64,000 nt of DNA from Cellulomonas pakistanensis (lineage in GTDB: Bacteria; Actinomycetota; Actinomycetes; Actinomycetales; Cellulomonadaceae). Numbering within the stretch: the first letter of the stretch is position 1; each line of letters begins with the position of its first letter. The stretch is from contig NZ_BONO01000005.1 of assembly GCF_016862755.1 (NCBI RefSeq), positions 96,276 through 160,275 of the forward strand. Direction: 5' to 3'. Shown one piece after another: positions 16,504-25,032 of this stretch. The notes beneath the pieces are model-generated. The model was not told the origin of the DNA. It saw only the letters and a list, made by a program, of their open reading frames with translations, and made no database searches. The translations under genes were made by a program, and so were the position numbers.

Positions 16504-16986
16504 TCAGATGCCCGCGGGGGCTCCGGGCGCGCCCGGGTCCTCGACGACCGGGCGGTCACCGGCGGACTCGACCACCGCGGTCGCGCCGTCGATCCGCGCC
16601 ACGCGGACCACCGCGCCGGTGTCGAACGAGGCGCCGACCACCAGGGCCCGCGCCGACCACACCTCGCCCGCGAGCTTCACGCGACCGCCGGTCGCGTCGG
16701 TCGGGGCGACGACGGTCGCCGCGCGGCCGACGAGCGCCGCCGAGTTGGTCTCGACCAGCTGGGTCCGCAGCCGCAGGCTGTGCAGCAGGAACGGCCGCAG
16801 CGCGAACAGCAGCAGCAGCGCGGCGAACGCGGCCACGATGATCTGCACCGCCAGCGGGGCCCCGAGGGCCGCGGCGCCGGCTCCGGCCAGCGCGCCGCCG
16901 GCCAGCATGAGGAAGATCAGGTCGAGCGAGAACATCTCGGCGACGCCCAGCAGGAGCGCCCCGCCCAGCCACCACAGCCAGTCCAT
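16504..16986 (-). CDS. NfeD-like membrane protein
   Basis: This 160-residue protein has three or four hydrophobic helices in its first 75 residues, with the characteristic Trp/Gly-rich start (MDWLWWLGGALLLGVAEMF), followed by a C-terminal OB-fold-like domain (about 80-145: LVGRAATVVAPTDATGGRVKLAGEVWSARA). This is the short NfeD form without the N-terminal ClpP-like protease domain. Short NfeD proteins are nearly always encoded beside an SPFH protein and are thought to act with it in the membrane. The gene is the first of the two-gene unit. Confidence 0.9.
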   Translation of the reverse strand: MDWLWWLGGALLLGVAEMFSLDLIFLMLAGGALAGAGAAALGAPLAVQIIVAAFAALLLLFALRPFLLHSLRLRTQLVETNSAALVGRAATVVAPTDATGGRVKLAGEVWSARALVVGASFDTGAVVRVARIDGATAVVESAGDRPVVEDPGAPGAPAGI

Positions 16987-17176
16987 CGTCGGCCCCTCCC
17001 AGCTGCGCCCGTCACCGGGCGCCGTCGTCCGTCGCGGCGGCCGGCGAGCGGCCGCTCACCACCGATCCTAGACGATCCCTTGACCGATCCGTGAGGGAAT
17101 CCGGGCACCTCTCGGCCACGGGGACGAACCGGACACGCACCTCCGGCCCGCCGCCGGTGACGCTACGCGTGCCGCG

Positions 17177-17962
17177 TCAGCGCCGCCCGCGCGCCGTCCA
17201 CCGGTCGCCGGACCGCTCGACCTCGAGCGGGGTGCCGAACGCGCCGGACAGGTTCTCCGACGTGAGCACCTCGGCCACCGGACCGGCCGCGTGCACCGTG
17301 CCGTCGGCGAGCAGCAGCAGGTGCGTGAAGCCCGGCGGGATCTCCTCGACGTGGTGCGTGACCAGCACCAGCGCCGGCGACCGGCGGTCGGCGGCGAGCT
17401 CGGCCAGCGCCGCGACCAGCTCCTCGCGCCCACCCAGGTCCAGGCCGGCGGCCGGCTCGTCGAGCAGCAGCAGCTCCGGGTCGCTCATCAGCGCGCGGGC
17501 GATCTGCACCCGCTTCCGCTCGCCCTCGCTCAGCGTGCCGTACCGCCGGTCCGCGAACCGCTCGACGCCGAACGCCGCCATGAGGTCCGCGGCCCGCGCC
17601 TCGTCGACCGACTCGTAGGCCTCGCGCCAGCGCCCGGTCACCCCGTACGCCGCCGTCAGCACCACGTCCTTGACGATCTCGCCGCCCGGGATCCGCTCCG
17701 CGAGCGCCGCGCTGGCCAGGCCGATCCGCGGGCGCAGCTCGAACACGTCGACCCGCCCGAGGCGCGAGCCCAGCAGGTCCGCCGTGCCGGACGTCGGGTG
17801 CATGCGGCCGGAGGCCACCTGGAGCACCGTCGTCTTGCCCGCGCCGTTGCGGCCCAGCACCACCCAGCGCTCGCCCTCGCGGACCGTCCAGGACAGCCCG
17901 TCGAGGATCGTCGTGGTGCCGCGGCGGATGGTCACGTCCTGCAGGTCGAGCACGTCGGTCAT
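17177..17962 (-). CDS. ABC transporter ATP-binding protein, orphan (YlmA-like)
   Basis: This 261-residue single ATPase domain has Walker A GRNGAGKT (about 38-45), an unusual signature LSEGERKRV in place of LSGGQ, Walker B LLLLDEPAAGLDL, and the H-loop in VLVTHHVEE. The LSEGE signature and the lack of any permease nearby resemble the YlmA/ModF-like orphan ATPases. The function is unknown. ATG 17962 lies 9 nt after a TAGGGT hexamer; a GTG two codons earlier (17968) is possible. It is divergent from the gene at 18018, with both -10 boxes inside 40 bp. Confidence 0.85.
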   Translation of the reverse strand: MTDVLDLQDVTIRRGTTTILDGLSWTVREGERWVVLGRNGAGKTTVLQVASGRMHPTSGTADLLGSRLGRVDVFELRPRIGLASAALAERIPGGEIVKDVVLTAAYGVTGRWREAYESVDEARAADLMAAFGVERFADRRYGTLSEGERKRVQIARALMSDPELLLLDEPAAGLDLGGREELVAALAELAADRRSPALVLVTHHVEEIPPGFTHLLLLADGTVHAAGPVAEVLTSENLSGAFGTPLEVERSGDRWTARGRR

Positions 17963-17971
17963 GGACACCAG

Positions 17972-17977
17972 ACCCTA
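17972..17977 (-). promoter_or_regulatory. -10 box of the orphan ABC ATPase gene
   Basis: TAGGGT lies 9 nt upstream of ATG 17962 with no Shine-Dalgarno sequence between. It is back to back with the divergent promoter at 18006-18011. Confidence 0.5.
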
Positions 17978-18005
17978 GCCGCCCGGAGCGCCCCCGACGT
18001 GGACG

Positions 18006-18011
18006 TACGTT
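18006..18011 (+). promoter_or_regulatory. -10 box of the divergent unknown gene
   Basis: TACGTT lies 6 nt before the GTG at 18018, a leaderless arrangement. Confidence 0.5.
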
Positions 18012-18017
18012 GGTGGC

Positions 18018-18842
18018 GTGGACCGCACCGCCCTCGCCCTCCCCCGCTCCGTCCGCCTCGCCCTGTGGCTCGACCGGGCGGGCGCGGGCGCCGACCCCGT
18101 CCAGCGCACCCTGGCGGCCGTGCAGGGCGACGACGAGCCGCACCGCGTCGCCGTGCCGGACGCCGACGTGCCCGGGCTGGACGACGGCGCGCGCGGCTCG
18201 GTCACGCTCGCCGACCTGGTCGCCGCCTGGGCCAGCGGGCCGCGGGTCGTCGCCGCCGTGCTCCCGGCACCCGGCGACCCCGCGGGCGCGCCGGCCCGGG
18301 TGGCAGGGGCCGCGCAGGCCGCCGGCGAGGCCGTGCTGGTCAGCACGCCCGACGGCGACTACGCCGCGGTGCCGCGCGTCGAGGTGTTCGGCAGCGTGTA
18401 CGAGGCCGGCCACCTGGTGACGTGGGAGGTGCGCGCGGTCGCCCCGTGGCGGACCGCCCTGGTCGGGCACGTCGGCACGCTCGCGGAGGCGGAGCGCGAG
18501 CTCACCACCGCGCTGACCCGGGCCACCGAGGCGCTGACCGCGCTGGACGTCGCGCGCTGGCGCCCGGACGCGGCCGAGCGGATCGCCGCGCTGCGGGACA
18601 CCCCGGACGCCCGCGGGGTCCTCCCGCCGGGGCTCGACCCGCGCCGGGTGCGGGTCATCGGGTCGGCGCTTCGGCTGCGCGCGATCGTCGACCTCGCGAC
18701 CGCCGACGACGGCGCCGCGGTCAACCTGTGGCAGGCCGACCAGCGCACGACGGCGCTGCGGGACGTCGACCGGGCCGCGCGCCGCGCGCTGGCGGTCGCG
18801 ACGCACCCGGCCCACGACGCGCCGGACCCCCGCCGGGCCTGA
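18018..18842 (+). CDS. Conserved-looking protein of unknown function
   Basis: I do not recognise this 274-residue protein. It is soluble, with no signal peptide or membrane helix, and rich in Ala, Asp and Arg. Visible stretches include LADLVAAWASGPRVVAAVLPAPGD, WEVRAVAPWRTALVGHVGTLAEAERELTTAL and a basic helical C-terminus. There are no Cys pairs or nucleotide-binding motifs. Codon usage matches the neighbours, and the frame is open throughout with a good leaderless -10 box 6 nt upstream, so the gene looks real. It is transcribed away from the orphan ABC ATPase, sharing the 55-bp gap, and ends 36 bp before the convergent glgM. Confidence 0.75.
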   Translation: MDRTALALPRSVRLALWLDRAGAGADPVQRTLAAVQGDDEPHRVAVPDADVPGLDDGARGSVTLADLVAAWASGPRVVAAVLPAPGDPAGAPARVAGAAQAAGEAVLVSTPDGDYAAVPRVEVFGSVYEAGHLVTWEVRAVAPWRTALVGHVGTLAEAERELTTALTRATEALTALDVARWRPDAAERIAALRDTPDARGVLPPGLDPRRVRVIGSALRLRAIVDLATADDGAAVNLWQADQRTTALRDVDRAARRALAVATHPAHDAPDPRRA

Positions 18843-18877
18843 CGGCCCCCGGCCCTGCCCGCCCCGCGGGCGCCCCG

Positions 18878-20107
18878 TCAGCGCAGGACGGAGCGGTACA
18901 CCTCGAGCGTGCGGTCGGCGATCGCGTCCCAGGAGAAGTGGTCCTCGACCCGCCGCCGCGCCGCGACGCCCCAGGCGCGGGCGCGCTCGGCGTCGGACAC
19001 GGCCTCCGCGAGCGCCGCCCCCAGGTCGGCGACGAACCGGTCCGGGTCGACGGGCGTCCCGGTGCCGTCCTGCACCTGCTCGATCGGCACCAGCCAGCCG
19101 GTCGTCCCCGCGTCGACGACCTCGGGGATCCCGCCGGTCGCGGTGCCGACGACGGGCAGCCCGACGGCCATCGCCTCGAGGTTGACGATGCCCAGCGGCT
19201 CGTACACCGACGGGCAGGCGAATACGGTGCCGGTCGCGAGCACAGCCACGAGCTCGTCGCGCGGCAGCATCCGGTCGATCCACACCACGCCGTCGCGCCT
19301 CGCGCGCAGCTGCTCGACCAGGCCGGTCACCTCGGCGAGGATCTCGGGGGTGTCCGGCGCGCCGGCGCAGAGCACGAGCTGCACCTCGGGGGGCAGCTGC
19401 TCGGCGGCGCGCAGCAGGTACGGCAGGCCCTTCTGCCGGGTGATCCGCCCGACGAACACGACCGCCGGCCGGTCCGGGTCGATCCCAATGACCCGCGCGA
19501 CGTCGCGCGCCGCGGCCCACTCGTCGTCCGTCTCCGGGCGGCGCCAGCCCGCGAGGTCGATGCCGTTGTGCACGACCCGGACCTTCTCCGGGTCGATGCC
19601 CGGGTAGCAGCGCAGGATGTCCGCGCGCATGCCCGCGCTCACGGCGATCACCGCGGCGGCCGACTCGAACGCGGTCTTCTCCGCCCAGGACGACAGCGCG
19701 TAGCCGCCGCCGAGCTGCTCCGCCTTCCAGGGGCGCAGCGGCTCGAGGCTGTGCGCGGACACCACGTGCGGGACGCCGTGCAGCAGCGACGCCAGGTGGC
19801 CGGCGAGGTTCGCGTACCAGGTGTGCGAGTGCACGAGGTCGGTCGCCGGGCCGTCGCCGTGCCCGTGCCGGCCCACGCCGTCGACGATCGCCAGGTCGAC
19901 CCCGAAGGTGGCCAGCGCGGGGTTCGCGTCCCCGAGCGCGCCGGGCACGTCGTAACCGGTGACGCCGGGCTCGTCGCGGGGCCCGTCGAAGCAGTGCACG
20001 CGCACGTCGACGCTGCGCTGCAGCACCGCGGCGAGCTCCGCCACGTGGACCCCCGCGCCTCCGTAGACGTGCGGCGGGTACTCCCGGGTCAGCAGGTCGA
20101 CTCTCAC
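18878..20107 (-). CDS. glgM: Glycogen synthase / alpha-maltose-1-phosphate synthase
   Basis: This 409-residue GT-B glycosyltransferase of family GT4 is the actinobacterial glycogen synthase type. Its counterpart in mycobacteria (GlgM) makes maltose-1-phosphate from ADP-glucose and glucose-1-phosphate. Seen here are the N-terminal [16 protein letters not shown], the VHSHTWYA and VHNGIDL segments, the donor-site [10 protein letters not shown], and the C-terminal [13 protein letters not shown]. Start GTG 20107 gives [12 protein letters not shown] and lies 7 nt after TAGCGT; a GTG three codons earlier is less likely. It is divergent from glgC, which supplies its ADP-glucose. The name glgA is also used for this gene. 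Confidence 0.9.
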   Translation of the reverse strand: MRVDLLTREYPPHVYGGAGVHVAELAAVLQRSVDVRVHCFDGPRDEPGVTGYDVPGALGDANPALATFGVDLAIVDGVGRHGHGDGPATDLVHSHTWYANLAGHLASLLHGVPHVVSAHSLEPLRPWKAEQLGGGYALSSWAEKTAFESAAAVIAVSAGMRADILRCYPGIDPEKVRVVHNGIDLAGWRRPETDDEWAAARDVARVIGIDPDRPAVVFVGRITRQKGLPYLLRAAEQLPPEVQLVLCAGAPDTPEILAEVTGLVEQLRARRDGVVWIDRMLPRDELVAVLATGTVFACPSVYEPLGIVNLEAMAVGLPVVGTATGGIPEVVDAGTTGWLVPIEQVQDGTGTPVDPDRFVADLGAALAEAVSDAERARAWGVAARRRVEDHFSWDAIADRTLEVYRSVLR

Positions 20108-20114
20108 GCGCGAC

Positions 20115-20120
20115 ACGCTA
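20115..20120 (-). promoter_or_regulatory. -10 box of glgM
   Basis: TAGCGT lies 7 nt before GTG 20107. Together with the glgC box (20166-20171) it defines a compact divergent promoter region of about 70 bp. Confidence 0.6.
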
Positions 20121-20165
20121 GCGCGTGCCGGGCAGTTCGCCTCGCCGAGTGGCAGGTCGTGGCAC

Positions 20166-20171
20166 TACGGT
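20166..20171 (+). promoter_or_regulatory. -10 box of glgC
   Basis: TACGGT lies 6 nt before ATG 20178. A GGGG at 20173-20176 is too close to the ATG to be a good Shine-Dalgarno sequence. Confidence 0.55.
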
Positions 20172-20177
20172 CGGGGC

Positions 20178-21419
20178 ATGGCAGCGCCGCGCATCCTGGC
20201 AATCGTCCTCGCAGGTGGAGAGGGCAAGCGGCTCATGCCGCTGACCGCCGCCCGCGCCAAGCCGGCCGTGCCGTTCGGGGGCATCTACCGCCTCGTCGAC
20301 TTCGCCCTGTCGAACCTCGTCAACTCGCGGTACCTGCACATCATCGTGCTGACCCAGTACAAGTCGCACAGCCTCGACCGGCACGTCTCGAAGACCTGGC
20401 GCATGTCCACCCTGCTGGGCAACTACGTCTCCCCCGTCCCCGCGCAGCAGCGGGTCGGCAAGCACTGGTACCTCGGCAGCGCCGACGCGATCTACCAGTG
20501 CCTCAACATCCTGGACGACGAGCGGCCCGACATCGTCGTCGTGGTCGGCGCCGACCACGTGTACCGCATGGACTTCTCGCAGATGGTCGACCAGCACATC
20601 GCGACCGGCGCCGAGATGACCGTGGCCGGCATCCGGCAGCCGATCGCGATGGCCGACCAGTTCGGCGTCATCGAGACCGCGCCGGACGACCCGACGAAGA
20701 TCACCGCGTTCCGGGAGAAGCCGTCCGACCCGGTCGGGCTGCCCGACTCCCCCGGCGAGATCCTCGCGTCGATGGGCAACTACGTCGTCAACACCGACGC
20801 GCTCATCCGCGCGGTCACCGAGGACGCCGAGAACCCGAACAGCCGGCACGACATGGGCGGCGACCTGGTCCCCGCGTTCGTCGAGCGCGGCACGGCGTCG
20901 GTCTACGACTTCATCCACAACGACGTGCCGGGGTCGACCGACCGGGACCGCCAGTACTGGCGCGACGTCGGGACGCTCGACTCGTACTACGACGCGAACC
21001 AGGACCTCATCTCGATCGAGCCGGTGTTCAACCTCTACAACGACGCCTGGCCGCTCTACACCGGGTACACCGGGCTGCCGCCGGCCAAGTTCGTGCACGC
21101 CGGCGCGGGGCGCCTGGGCCACGCGGCCGACTCCATCGTGTCGCCCGGCGTGATCGTGTCCGGCGCGACGGTGTCGGGGTCCGTGCTGTCGCCGGGCGTC
21201 TACCTGCACTCCTGGGCACAGGTGACCGACTCGGTGCTGATGGACGGCGTCATCGTCAACCGGTACGCCCAGGTGCACCGCGCGATCCTCGACAAGAACG
21301 TCGTCGTGCACGAGCGGGCCCGGGTCGGCATCGACCGGGAGCAGGACCTCGAGCGCGGGTTCACCGTGACGGAGTCCGGTATCACGGTCGTGCCGAAGGG
21401 CGCCGTCGTCGAGCTGTGA
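20178..21419 (+). CDS. glgC: Glucose-1-phosphate adenylyltransferase
   Basis: This 413-residue protein makes ADP-glucose from ATP and glucose-1-phosphate, the committed step of glycogen synthesis. The nucleotidyltransferase domain begins [30 protein letters not shown] (residues 6-35) and includes [17 protein letters not shown] and a [15 protein letters not shown] element. The C-terminal left-handed beta-helix follows (about 290-400: [23 protein letters not shown]). Length and motifs are normal for the family. The ATG lies 6 nt after TACGGT. It pairs functionally with the divergent glgM. Confidence 0.96.
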   Translation: MAAPRILAIVLAGGEGKRLMPLTAARAKPAVPFGGIYRLVDFALSNLVNSRYLHIIVLTQYKSHSLDRHVSKTWRMSTLLGNYVSPVPAQQRVGKHWYLGSADAIYQCLNILDDERPDIVVVVGADHVYRMDFSQMVDQHIATGAEMTVAGIRQPIAMADQFGVIETAPDDPTKITAFREKPSDPVGLPDSPGEILASMGNYVVNTDALIRAVTEDAENPNSRHDMGGDLVPAFVERGTASVYDFIHNDVPGSTDRDRQYWRDVGTLDSYYDANQDLISIEPVFNLYNDAWPLYTGYTGLPPAKFVHAGAGRLGHAADSIVSPGVIVSGATVSGSVLSPGVYLHSWAQVTDSVLMDGVIVNRYAQVHRAILDKNVVVHERARVGIDREQDLERGFTVTESGITVVPKGAVVEL

Positions 21420-21456
21420 GCGTGGACACGCCCCGCACCGCCGGGGCGCGTCCCGC

Positions 21457-21462
21457 TAGCCT
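21457..21462 (+). promoter_or_regulatory. -10 box of serB
   Basis: TAGCCT lies 6 nt before GTG 21469, a leaderless arrangement only 50 bp after the glgC stop. Confidence 0.55.
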
Positions 21463-21468
21463 GCCCGG

Positions 21469-22113
21469 GTGAGCCAGCCGCGACCGACCCGCCTCGTCGT
21501 CATGGACGTCGACTCCACGCTCATCACCCAGGAGGTGGTCGAGCTGCTGGCCGACCACGCCGGGTCGCGGGCCGAGGTCGCCGAGATCACCGAGCGCGCG
21601 ATGCGCGGCGAGCTCGACTTCACGGAGTCGCTGCGCGCGCGGGTCGCGACGCTGGCCGGGCTGCCGGTGTCGGTGTTCGACACGGTGCTCGCCGAGGTCG
21701 TCGTCACGCCCGGTGCGGCCGAGCTGCTGGCCGAGCTGGACCGGCGCGGGTGGCCGGTCGGGCTGGTGTCGGGCGGGTTCGTCGAGGTCGTCGGGCCGCT
21801 CGCCGCCCGGCTCGGCATCCCGCGGTTCCACGCGAACGCGCTCGAGGTCGAGCACGGGGCGCTGACCGGGCGCGTCGCCGGCGAGGTGGTGGACCGCGCC
21901 GTGAAGGCCCGCACGCTGCGCGAGTACGCCGCCGAGTCCGGGGTGCCGCTGGAGCGCACGATCGCGATCGGCGACGGGGCGAACGACCTCGACATGCTGG
22001 CGACCGCGGGCTTCGGCATCGCGTTCAACGCGAAGCCGGTGGTGTGCGAGCAGGCCGACGCGGTCGTGCGCGACCGGCTGGACGCGGTGCTGGACCTGCC
22101 GCCGTTCGCCTGA
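21469..22113 (+). CDS. serB: Phosphoserine phosphatase
   Basis: This 214-residue HAD-superfamily phosphatase carries out the last step of serine synthesis from 3-phosphoglycerate. HAD motif I is VVMDVDSTLI (nucleophile Asp13), motif II is GLVSGGF, the conserved Lys lies in DRAVKARTLREY, and motif III is IAIGDGANDLDML. It is the short form without the N-terminal ACT domains found in mycobacterial SerB2, so the feedback control of that form is absent. GTG 21469 follows TAGCCT by 6 nt. It is convergent with the sixA-like gene across a repeat element. Confidence 0.93.
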   Translation: MSQPRPTRLVVMDVDSTLITQEVVELLADHAGSRAEVAEITERAMRGELDFTESLRARVATLAGLPVSVFDTVLAEVVVTPGAAELLAELDRRGWPVGLVSGGFVEVVGPLAARLGIPRFHANALEVEHGALTGRVAGEVVDRAVKARTLREYAAESGVPLERTIAIGDGANDLDMLATAGFGIAFNAKPVVCEQADAVVRDRLDAVLDLPPFA

Positions 22114-22130
22114 GGCGACCCGGCCCCGGG

Positions 22131-22203
22131 GCGCGAGGTCGTCAGAAGACGACGAGGTCGTCAGTCACGAATGACGACCTCGCGCGGATGTGACGACCTC
22201 GCC
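22131..22203. repeat. Palindromic REP-like element, GAGGTCGTCA word, copy 1
   Basis: GCGCGAGGTCGTCA (22131-22144) is the exact reverse complement of 22172-22185, an inner copy of GAGGTCGTCA lies near 22154, and a further inverted copy ends near 22203. It can form nested hairpins between convergent serB and sixA-like genes. The same word and architecture occur at 30127-30195, inside the end of bioM. Confidence 0.8.
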
Positions 22204-22224
22204 GAGCCGAGACCCGGTCACGGG

Positions 22225-22752
22225 TCAGGCCGGGTCGACGACCCGGAGCAGGCGGGCGCCGTCCGGCTCCAGGTCCGCCCACGCCGTCGGCACCTCGAGC
22301 ACCGAGTACGACGCGGTCGACACCCCGACCCGCACCCGCGCGAGCGCCGCGTCGTCCGACCCCGGGCCGGCGAGCGCGGCGGCAGTCTGCGAGACGGTCG
22401 GCTCGTGGCCGACGACCAGGACGGTGCCGGCAGACTCGTCGAGCGCGCGCAGCAGGCCGAGCAGCTGCCGGATGCCGGCGGCGTACAGCTCGTCGGACAG
22501 GCGCGCGGTCTCGGCCGGCAGCTCGAGGCCGGCGCGCACCAGGTCCCAGGTCTGCCGGGTGCGCAGCGCCGACGACACCAGCGCGAGGTCCGGGACCAGG
22601 CCCGCCGCCCGCAGCCCGACGCCGACCTCGGCCGCCTGCTTCCGCCCGGTCAGGGCGAGGGGGCGGAGCTGGTCGTCGAGGGAGCCCGGGTGCTCCGCCT
22701 TCGCGTGGCGGAGCAGGACGAGCTGGTGCGCGGAGCCGTGGGTCACGCGCAC
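22225..22752 (-). CDS. SixA-like histidine phosphatase
   Basis: This 175-residue protein belongs to the histidine phosphatase superfamily, SixA group. It has LVLLRHAKAEHP with the catalytic RH, SSALRTRQTW with the second Arg, and the distal His in VLVVGHEPTVSQ. SixA proteins in proteobacteria dephosphorylate phosphohistidine domains; in actinobacteria the substrate is unknown. Start choice is between GTG 22752 and GTG 22746, with no clear Shine-Dalgarno sequence for either. It lies 13 bp downstream of fabI on the same strand and may be read through from the fabG-fabI unit. Confidence 0.85.
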   Translation of the reverse strand: MRVTHGSAHQLVLLRHAKAEHPGSLDDQLRPLALTGRKQAAEVGVGLRAAGLVPDLALVSSALRTRQTWDLVRAGLELPAETARLSDELYAAGIRQLLGLLRALDESAGTVLVVGHEPTVSQTAAALAGPGSDDAALARVRVGVSTASYSVLEVPTAWADLEPDGARLLRVVDPA

Positions 22753-22765
22753 CAGCGTCCCACGA

Positions 22766-23533
22766 CTACTGGCCCATGGCGTGCACGCCGCCGTCGACGT
22801 GCACCATCTCCCCGGTCGTCTTCGGGAACCAGTCCGACAGCAGCGCCGCGACCGCGCGGGCGGTCGGCTCCGGGTCGTGCACGTCCCAGCCGAGCGGCGC
22901 GCGGCCGTCCCAGCCGCCCTCCATCGACTCGAAGCCCGGGATCGACTTCGCGGCCGTGGTGCGGATCGGGCCGGCGGACACCACGTTGACGCGGATGCCC
23001 TGCGGGCCGAGGTCGCGGGCCAGGTAGCGGGAGGTCGACTCGAAGGCCGCCTTGGCGACGCCCATCCAGTCGTAGACCGGCCAGGCGAACCGCGCGTCGA
23101 AGGTGAGGCCGACGATCGAGCCGCCGTTCGTGAGCAGTGGCTGCGTCGCGGTGGCCAGCGACTTCAGCGAGAAGGCGGACACCTCGAGCGCGGTGGCCAC
23201 GTCGGCCCACTCGGCGGCGAGGAAGTTGCCGCCCATGACGGACTGCGGCGCGAAGCCGATCGAGTGCACGACGCCGTCGAGGTGGTCGACGTGCTCGCGC
23301 ACGCGCTCCGGCAGGGCGGCCAGGTCGTCGGCGTCGGTGACGTCGAGCTGCACGACCGGCGCCTCCTTCGGCAGCCGGCGGGCGATCGCCTGGGTCAGGC
23401 GGAACTGGCGGCCGAACGAGCTCAGCACGACCTCCGCACCCTCCTCCTGCGCGAGGCGGGCGACGTGGAAGGCGATGGAGCCGTCGGTGAGGACGCCGGT
23501 GACGAGGAGCTTCTTGCCGTCGAGCAGGCCCAT
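22766..23533 (-). CDS. fabI: Enoyl-ACP reductase (FabI/InhA type)
   Basis: This 255-residue short-chain dehydrogenase completes each cycle of fatty acid elongation using NADH. It starts MGLLDGKKLLVTGVLTDGSIAFHVA, close to InhA. The catalytic Tyr and Lys form YDWMGVAK (Tyr-x6-Lys), and GFAPQ and GPIRTTAAKSIPGF match the InhA/FabI substrate loop. It is the target class of isoniazid adducts and triclosan. The gene lies 35 bp after fabG, as in the mycobacterial mabA-inhA operon, though the Shine-Dalgarno sequence is weak. Confidence 0.95.
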   Translation of the reverse strand: MGLLDGKKLLVTGVLTDGSIAFHVARLAQEEGAEVVLSSFGRQFRLTQAIARRLPKEAPVVQLDVTDADDLAALPERVREHVDHLDGVVHSIGFAPQSVMGGNFLAAEWADVATALEVSAFSLKSLATATQPLLTNGGSIVGLTFDARFAWPVYDWMGVAKAAFESTSRYLARDLGPQGIRVNVVSAGPIRTTAAKSIPGFESMEGGWDGRAPLGWDVHDPEPTARAVAALLSDWFPKTTGEMVHVDGGVHAMGQ

Positions 23534-23568
23534 GGTGTGTCCGATCGTTCGTTGCGGAAGGAGGGAGG

Positions 23569-24303
23569 TCAGTGGCCCATGCCGAGGCCGCCGTCGACCG
23601 GCAGCACGGCGCCGGAGATGTACCCGGCGGCGGGCGAGGCGAGGAACTCGACGGCGGCGGCGATCTCGTCGACCGCGCCGAACCGGCCCGCGGGGATGGA
23701 CGACAGGTAGGCGTCCTGGCGGTCCTGCGGCAGCTCCGCGGTCATCTGGGTCTCGATGAACCCGGGGGCGACGACGTTCGCGGTGATGCCGCGGCCGCCG
23801 AGCTCGCGGGTGACGGAGCGGGCCATGCCGACCAGGCCGGCCTTCGTCGCGGTGTAGTTGACCTGGCCGGCGTTGCCGTACAGGCCGACGACCGAGCCGA
23901 TCATGACGATGCGCCCGCGGCGCAGCCGGATCATGCCCTTGGAGGCGCGGCGCACGCAGCGGAACACGCCCGTCAGGTTCACGTCGAGCACCTGCTGGAA
24001 GTCGTCGTCGCTCATCCGCATGAGCAGGCCGTCGCGGGTCACGCCGGCGTTCGCCACCAGGACCTCGACCGGGCCGTGCTGGGCCTCGACCTCGGCGAAC
24101 GCGGCGTCGACCGACGCGGTGTCCGTGACGTCGCCGGTCAGCGCCAGCACGCCGTCCGGGGCGCCGCCGCTGCGGACGATCGTCGCGACCTTGTCGCCGT
24201 TGGCGACGAACCGCTCGGCGATGGCGCGGCCGATGCCGCGGTTGGCCCCGGTCACGAGCACGCTGCGCGGCTCCGGGCTGGTGGGCTGGGGGTTCTCCGA
24301 CAC
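23569..24303 (-). CDS. fabG: 3-oxoacyl-ACP reductase (FabG/MabA type)
   Basis: This 244-residue classical short-chain dehydrogenase reduces 3-oxoacyl-ACP with NADPH in fatty acid synthesis. The cofactor motif is VTGANRGIGRAIAE (about 17-30), NAG is in LVANAGVTRDG, the catalytic Ser lies in IVMIGSVVG, and Tyr/Lys in NYTATKAG. The C-terminus has the usual VDGGLGMGH. GTG 24303 is chosen because TAGCGT lies 8 nt upstream; longer in-frame starts exist but add a poorly conserved leader. It is first in the fabG-fabI unit. Confidence 0.95.
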   Translation of the reverse strand: MSENPQPTSPEPRSVLVTGANRGIGRAIAERFVANGDKVATIVRSGGAPDGVLALTGDVTDTASVDAAFAEVEAQHGPVEVLVANAGVTRDGLLMRMSDDDFQQVLDVNLTGVFRCVRRASKGMIRLRRGRIVMIGSVVGLYGNAGQVNYTATKAGLVGMARSVTRELGGRGITANVVAPGFIETQMTAELPQDRQDAYLSSIPAGRFGAVDEIAAAVEFLASPAAGYISGAVLPVDGGLGMGH

Positions 24304-24311
24304 GGGAGTCG

Positions 24312-24317
24312 ACGCTA
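24312..24317 (-). promoter_or_regulatory. -10 box of fabG-fabI
   Basis: TAGCGT lies 8 nt before GTG 24303, consistent with a leaderless transcript. Confidence 0.5.
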
Positions 24318-24402
24318 GCCGACGCCCCGCGGGCCGCGGGGCACCGCCGCGGCACAGGATGGCGGGCCGGTGTTGTCCGGTTCGCACAATCGCCGGCGGC
24401 CC

Positions 24403-24456
24403 GGGTGGAGCGTCCTGCCCGACACACCGGTGCGTGTCGGGCAGGACGCTCCACCC
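24403..24456. terminator. Long perfect hairpin after the acetyltransferase gene
   Basis: Two 23-bp perfect arms (24403-24425 and 24434-24456) flank an 8-nt loop, 17 bp beyond the acetyltransferase stop. The inner 10 bp (TGCCCGACAC) is close to the stems at 26666 and 50957; the outer half differs. Confidence 0.75.
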
Positions 24457-24472
24457 CGCCCCAGGCGGGCGG

Positions 24473-24934
24473 TCAGAGGGGCCGGCGCATCCGGTAGTTC
24501 GTCAGCTCGACCCCGCGGCGCACGGGGTGCTGCTCGGCGACGACCTCGAAGCCGTGGGCCTCGAAGAACGGGCGGGCGGTGACGCTCGCGTGCGTGGTGA
24601 GCTCGGCCGCCCCGTCGGCGACGGCGGTCTCCACGGCCCAGGCCAGCAGGGCCCGGGCGACCCCCTGCCGGGCCGCGTCCGGGTCGACGAACAGCATGTC
24701 GACGTACCCGGCCGGGTCGACGTCGGTGAAGCCGACGACCGCGCCGTCCCGCTCGGCGACGCGGGTGCGGGCGGCGGCGCGGCGGGCCGCCCACGCGGCG
24801 GCGTCGAGGTCGTCGGGCGCCCAGGCCTCGACCTGCTCGGGGGTGTAGTCACGCGCTGCCGTCACGCGGACCGCGCGGCGGAACACGTCGAGGGTCGGGC
24901 CGGCGTCGTCGGGGCGGTAGGGGCGCAGGTGCAT
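24473..24934 (-). CDS. GNAT-family N-acetyltransferase
   Basis: This 153-residue GNAT protein has the acceptor-side MHLRPYRPDDAGPTLDVFRRAV, motif D/A VGFTDVDPAGYVDMLFVDPDAARQGVARALL with the acetyl-CoA pyrophosphate loop R/Q-x-x-G-x-A, and FFEAHGFEVVAEQ near the C-terminus. It resembles the YafP/elongation-adjacent generic acetyltransferases, and no substrate can be assigned. ATG 24934 follows TACCGT by 6 nt, so a longer upstream start at 24976 is not used here. A strong hairpin follows the stop. Confidence 0.85.
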   Translation of the reverse strand: MHLRPYRPDDAGPTLDVFRRAVRVTAARDYTPEQVEAWAPDDLDAAAWAARRAAARTRVAERDGAVVGFTDVDPAGYVDMLFVDPDAARQGVARALLAWAVETAVADGAAELTTHASVTARPFFEAHGFEVVAEQHPVRRGVELTNYRMRRPL

Positions 24935-24940
24935 CGCCCG

Positions 24941-24946
24941 ACGGTA
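24941..24946 (-). promoter_or_regulatory. -10 box of the acetyltransferase gene
   Basis: TACCGT lies 6 nt before ATG 24934, a leaderless arrangement. Confidence 0.5.
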
Positions 24947-25021
24947 GCGGGCGGCCCGCCGGGTGCTCGGCGTCACGGCCGCACCGCGCCCCCGGACGGG
25001 ACCGAAGTCCCCCGCGGCGCC

Positions 25022-25027
25022 TAGAAT
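25022..25027 (+). promoter_or_regulatory. -10 box of the DUF3099-cysteine protein-SURF1 unit
   Basis: TAGAAT lies 5 nt before GTG 25033. It is close to the consensus, and three coupled genes follow. Confidence 0.55.
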
Positions 25028-25032
25028 CAGGT

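Noticed and set aside
17291..21472. Open frame of 1393 codons on the plus strand
   Set aside because: It runs across glgM antisense and glgC in another frame. The product is rich in Arg, Gly, Pro and His with no recognisable domain, an effect of few stop codons at high GC.
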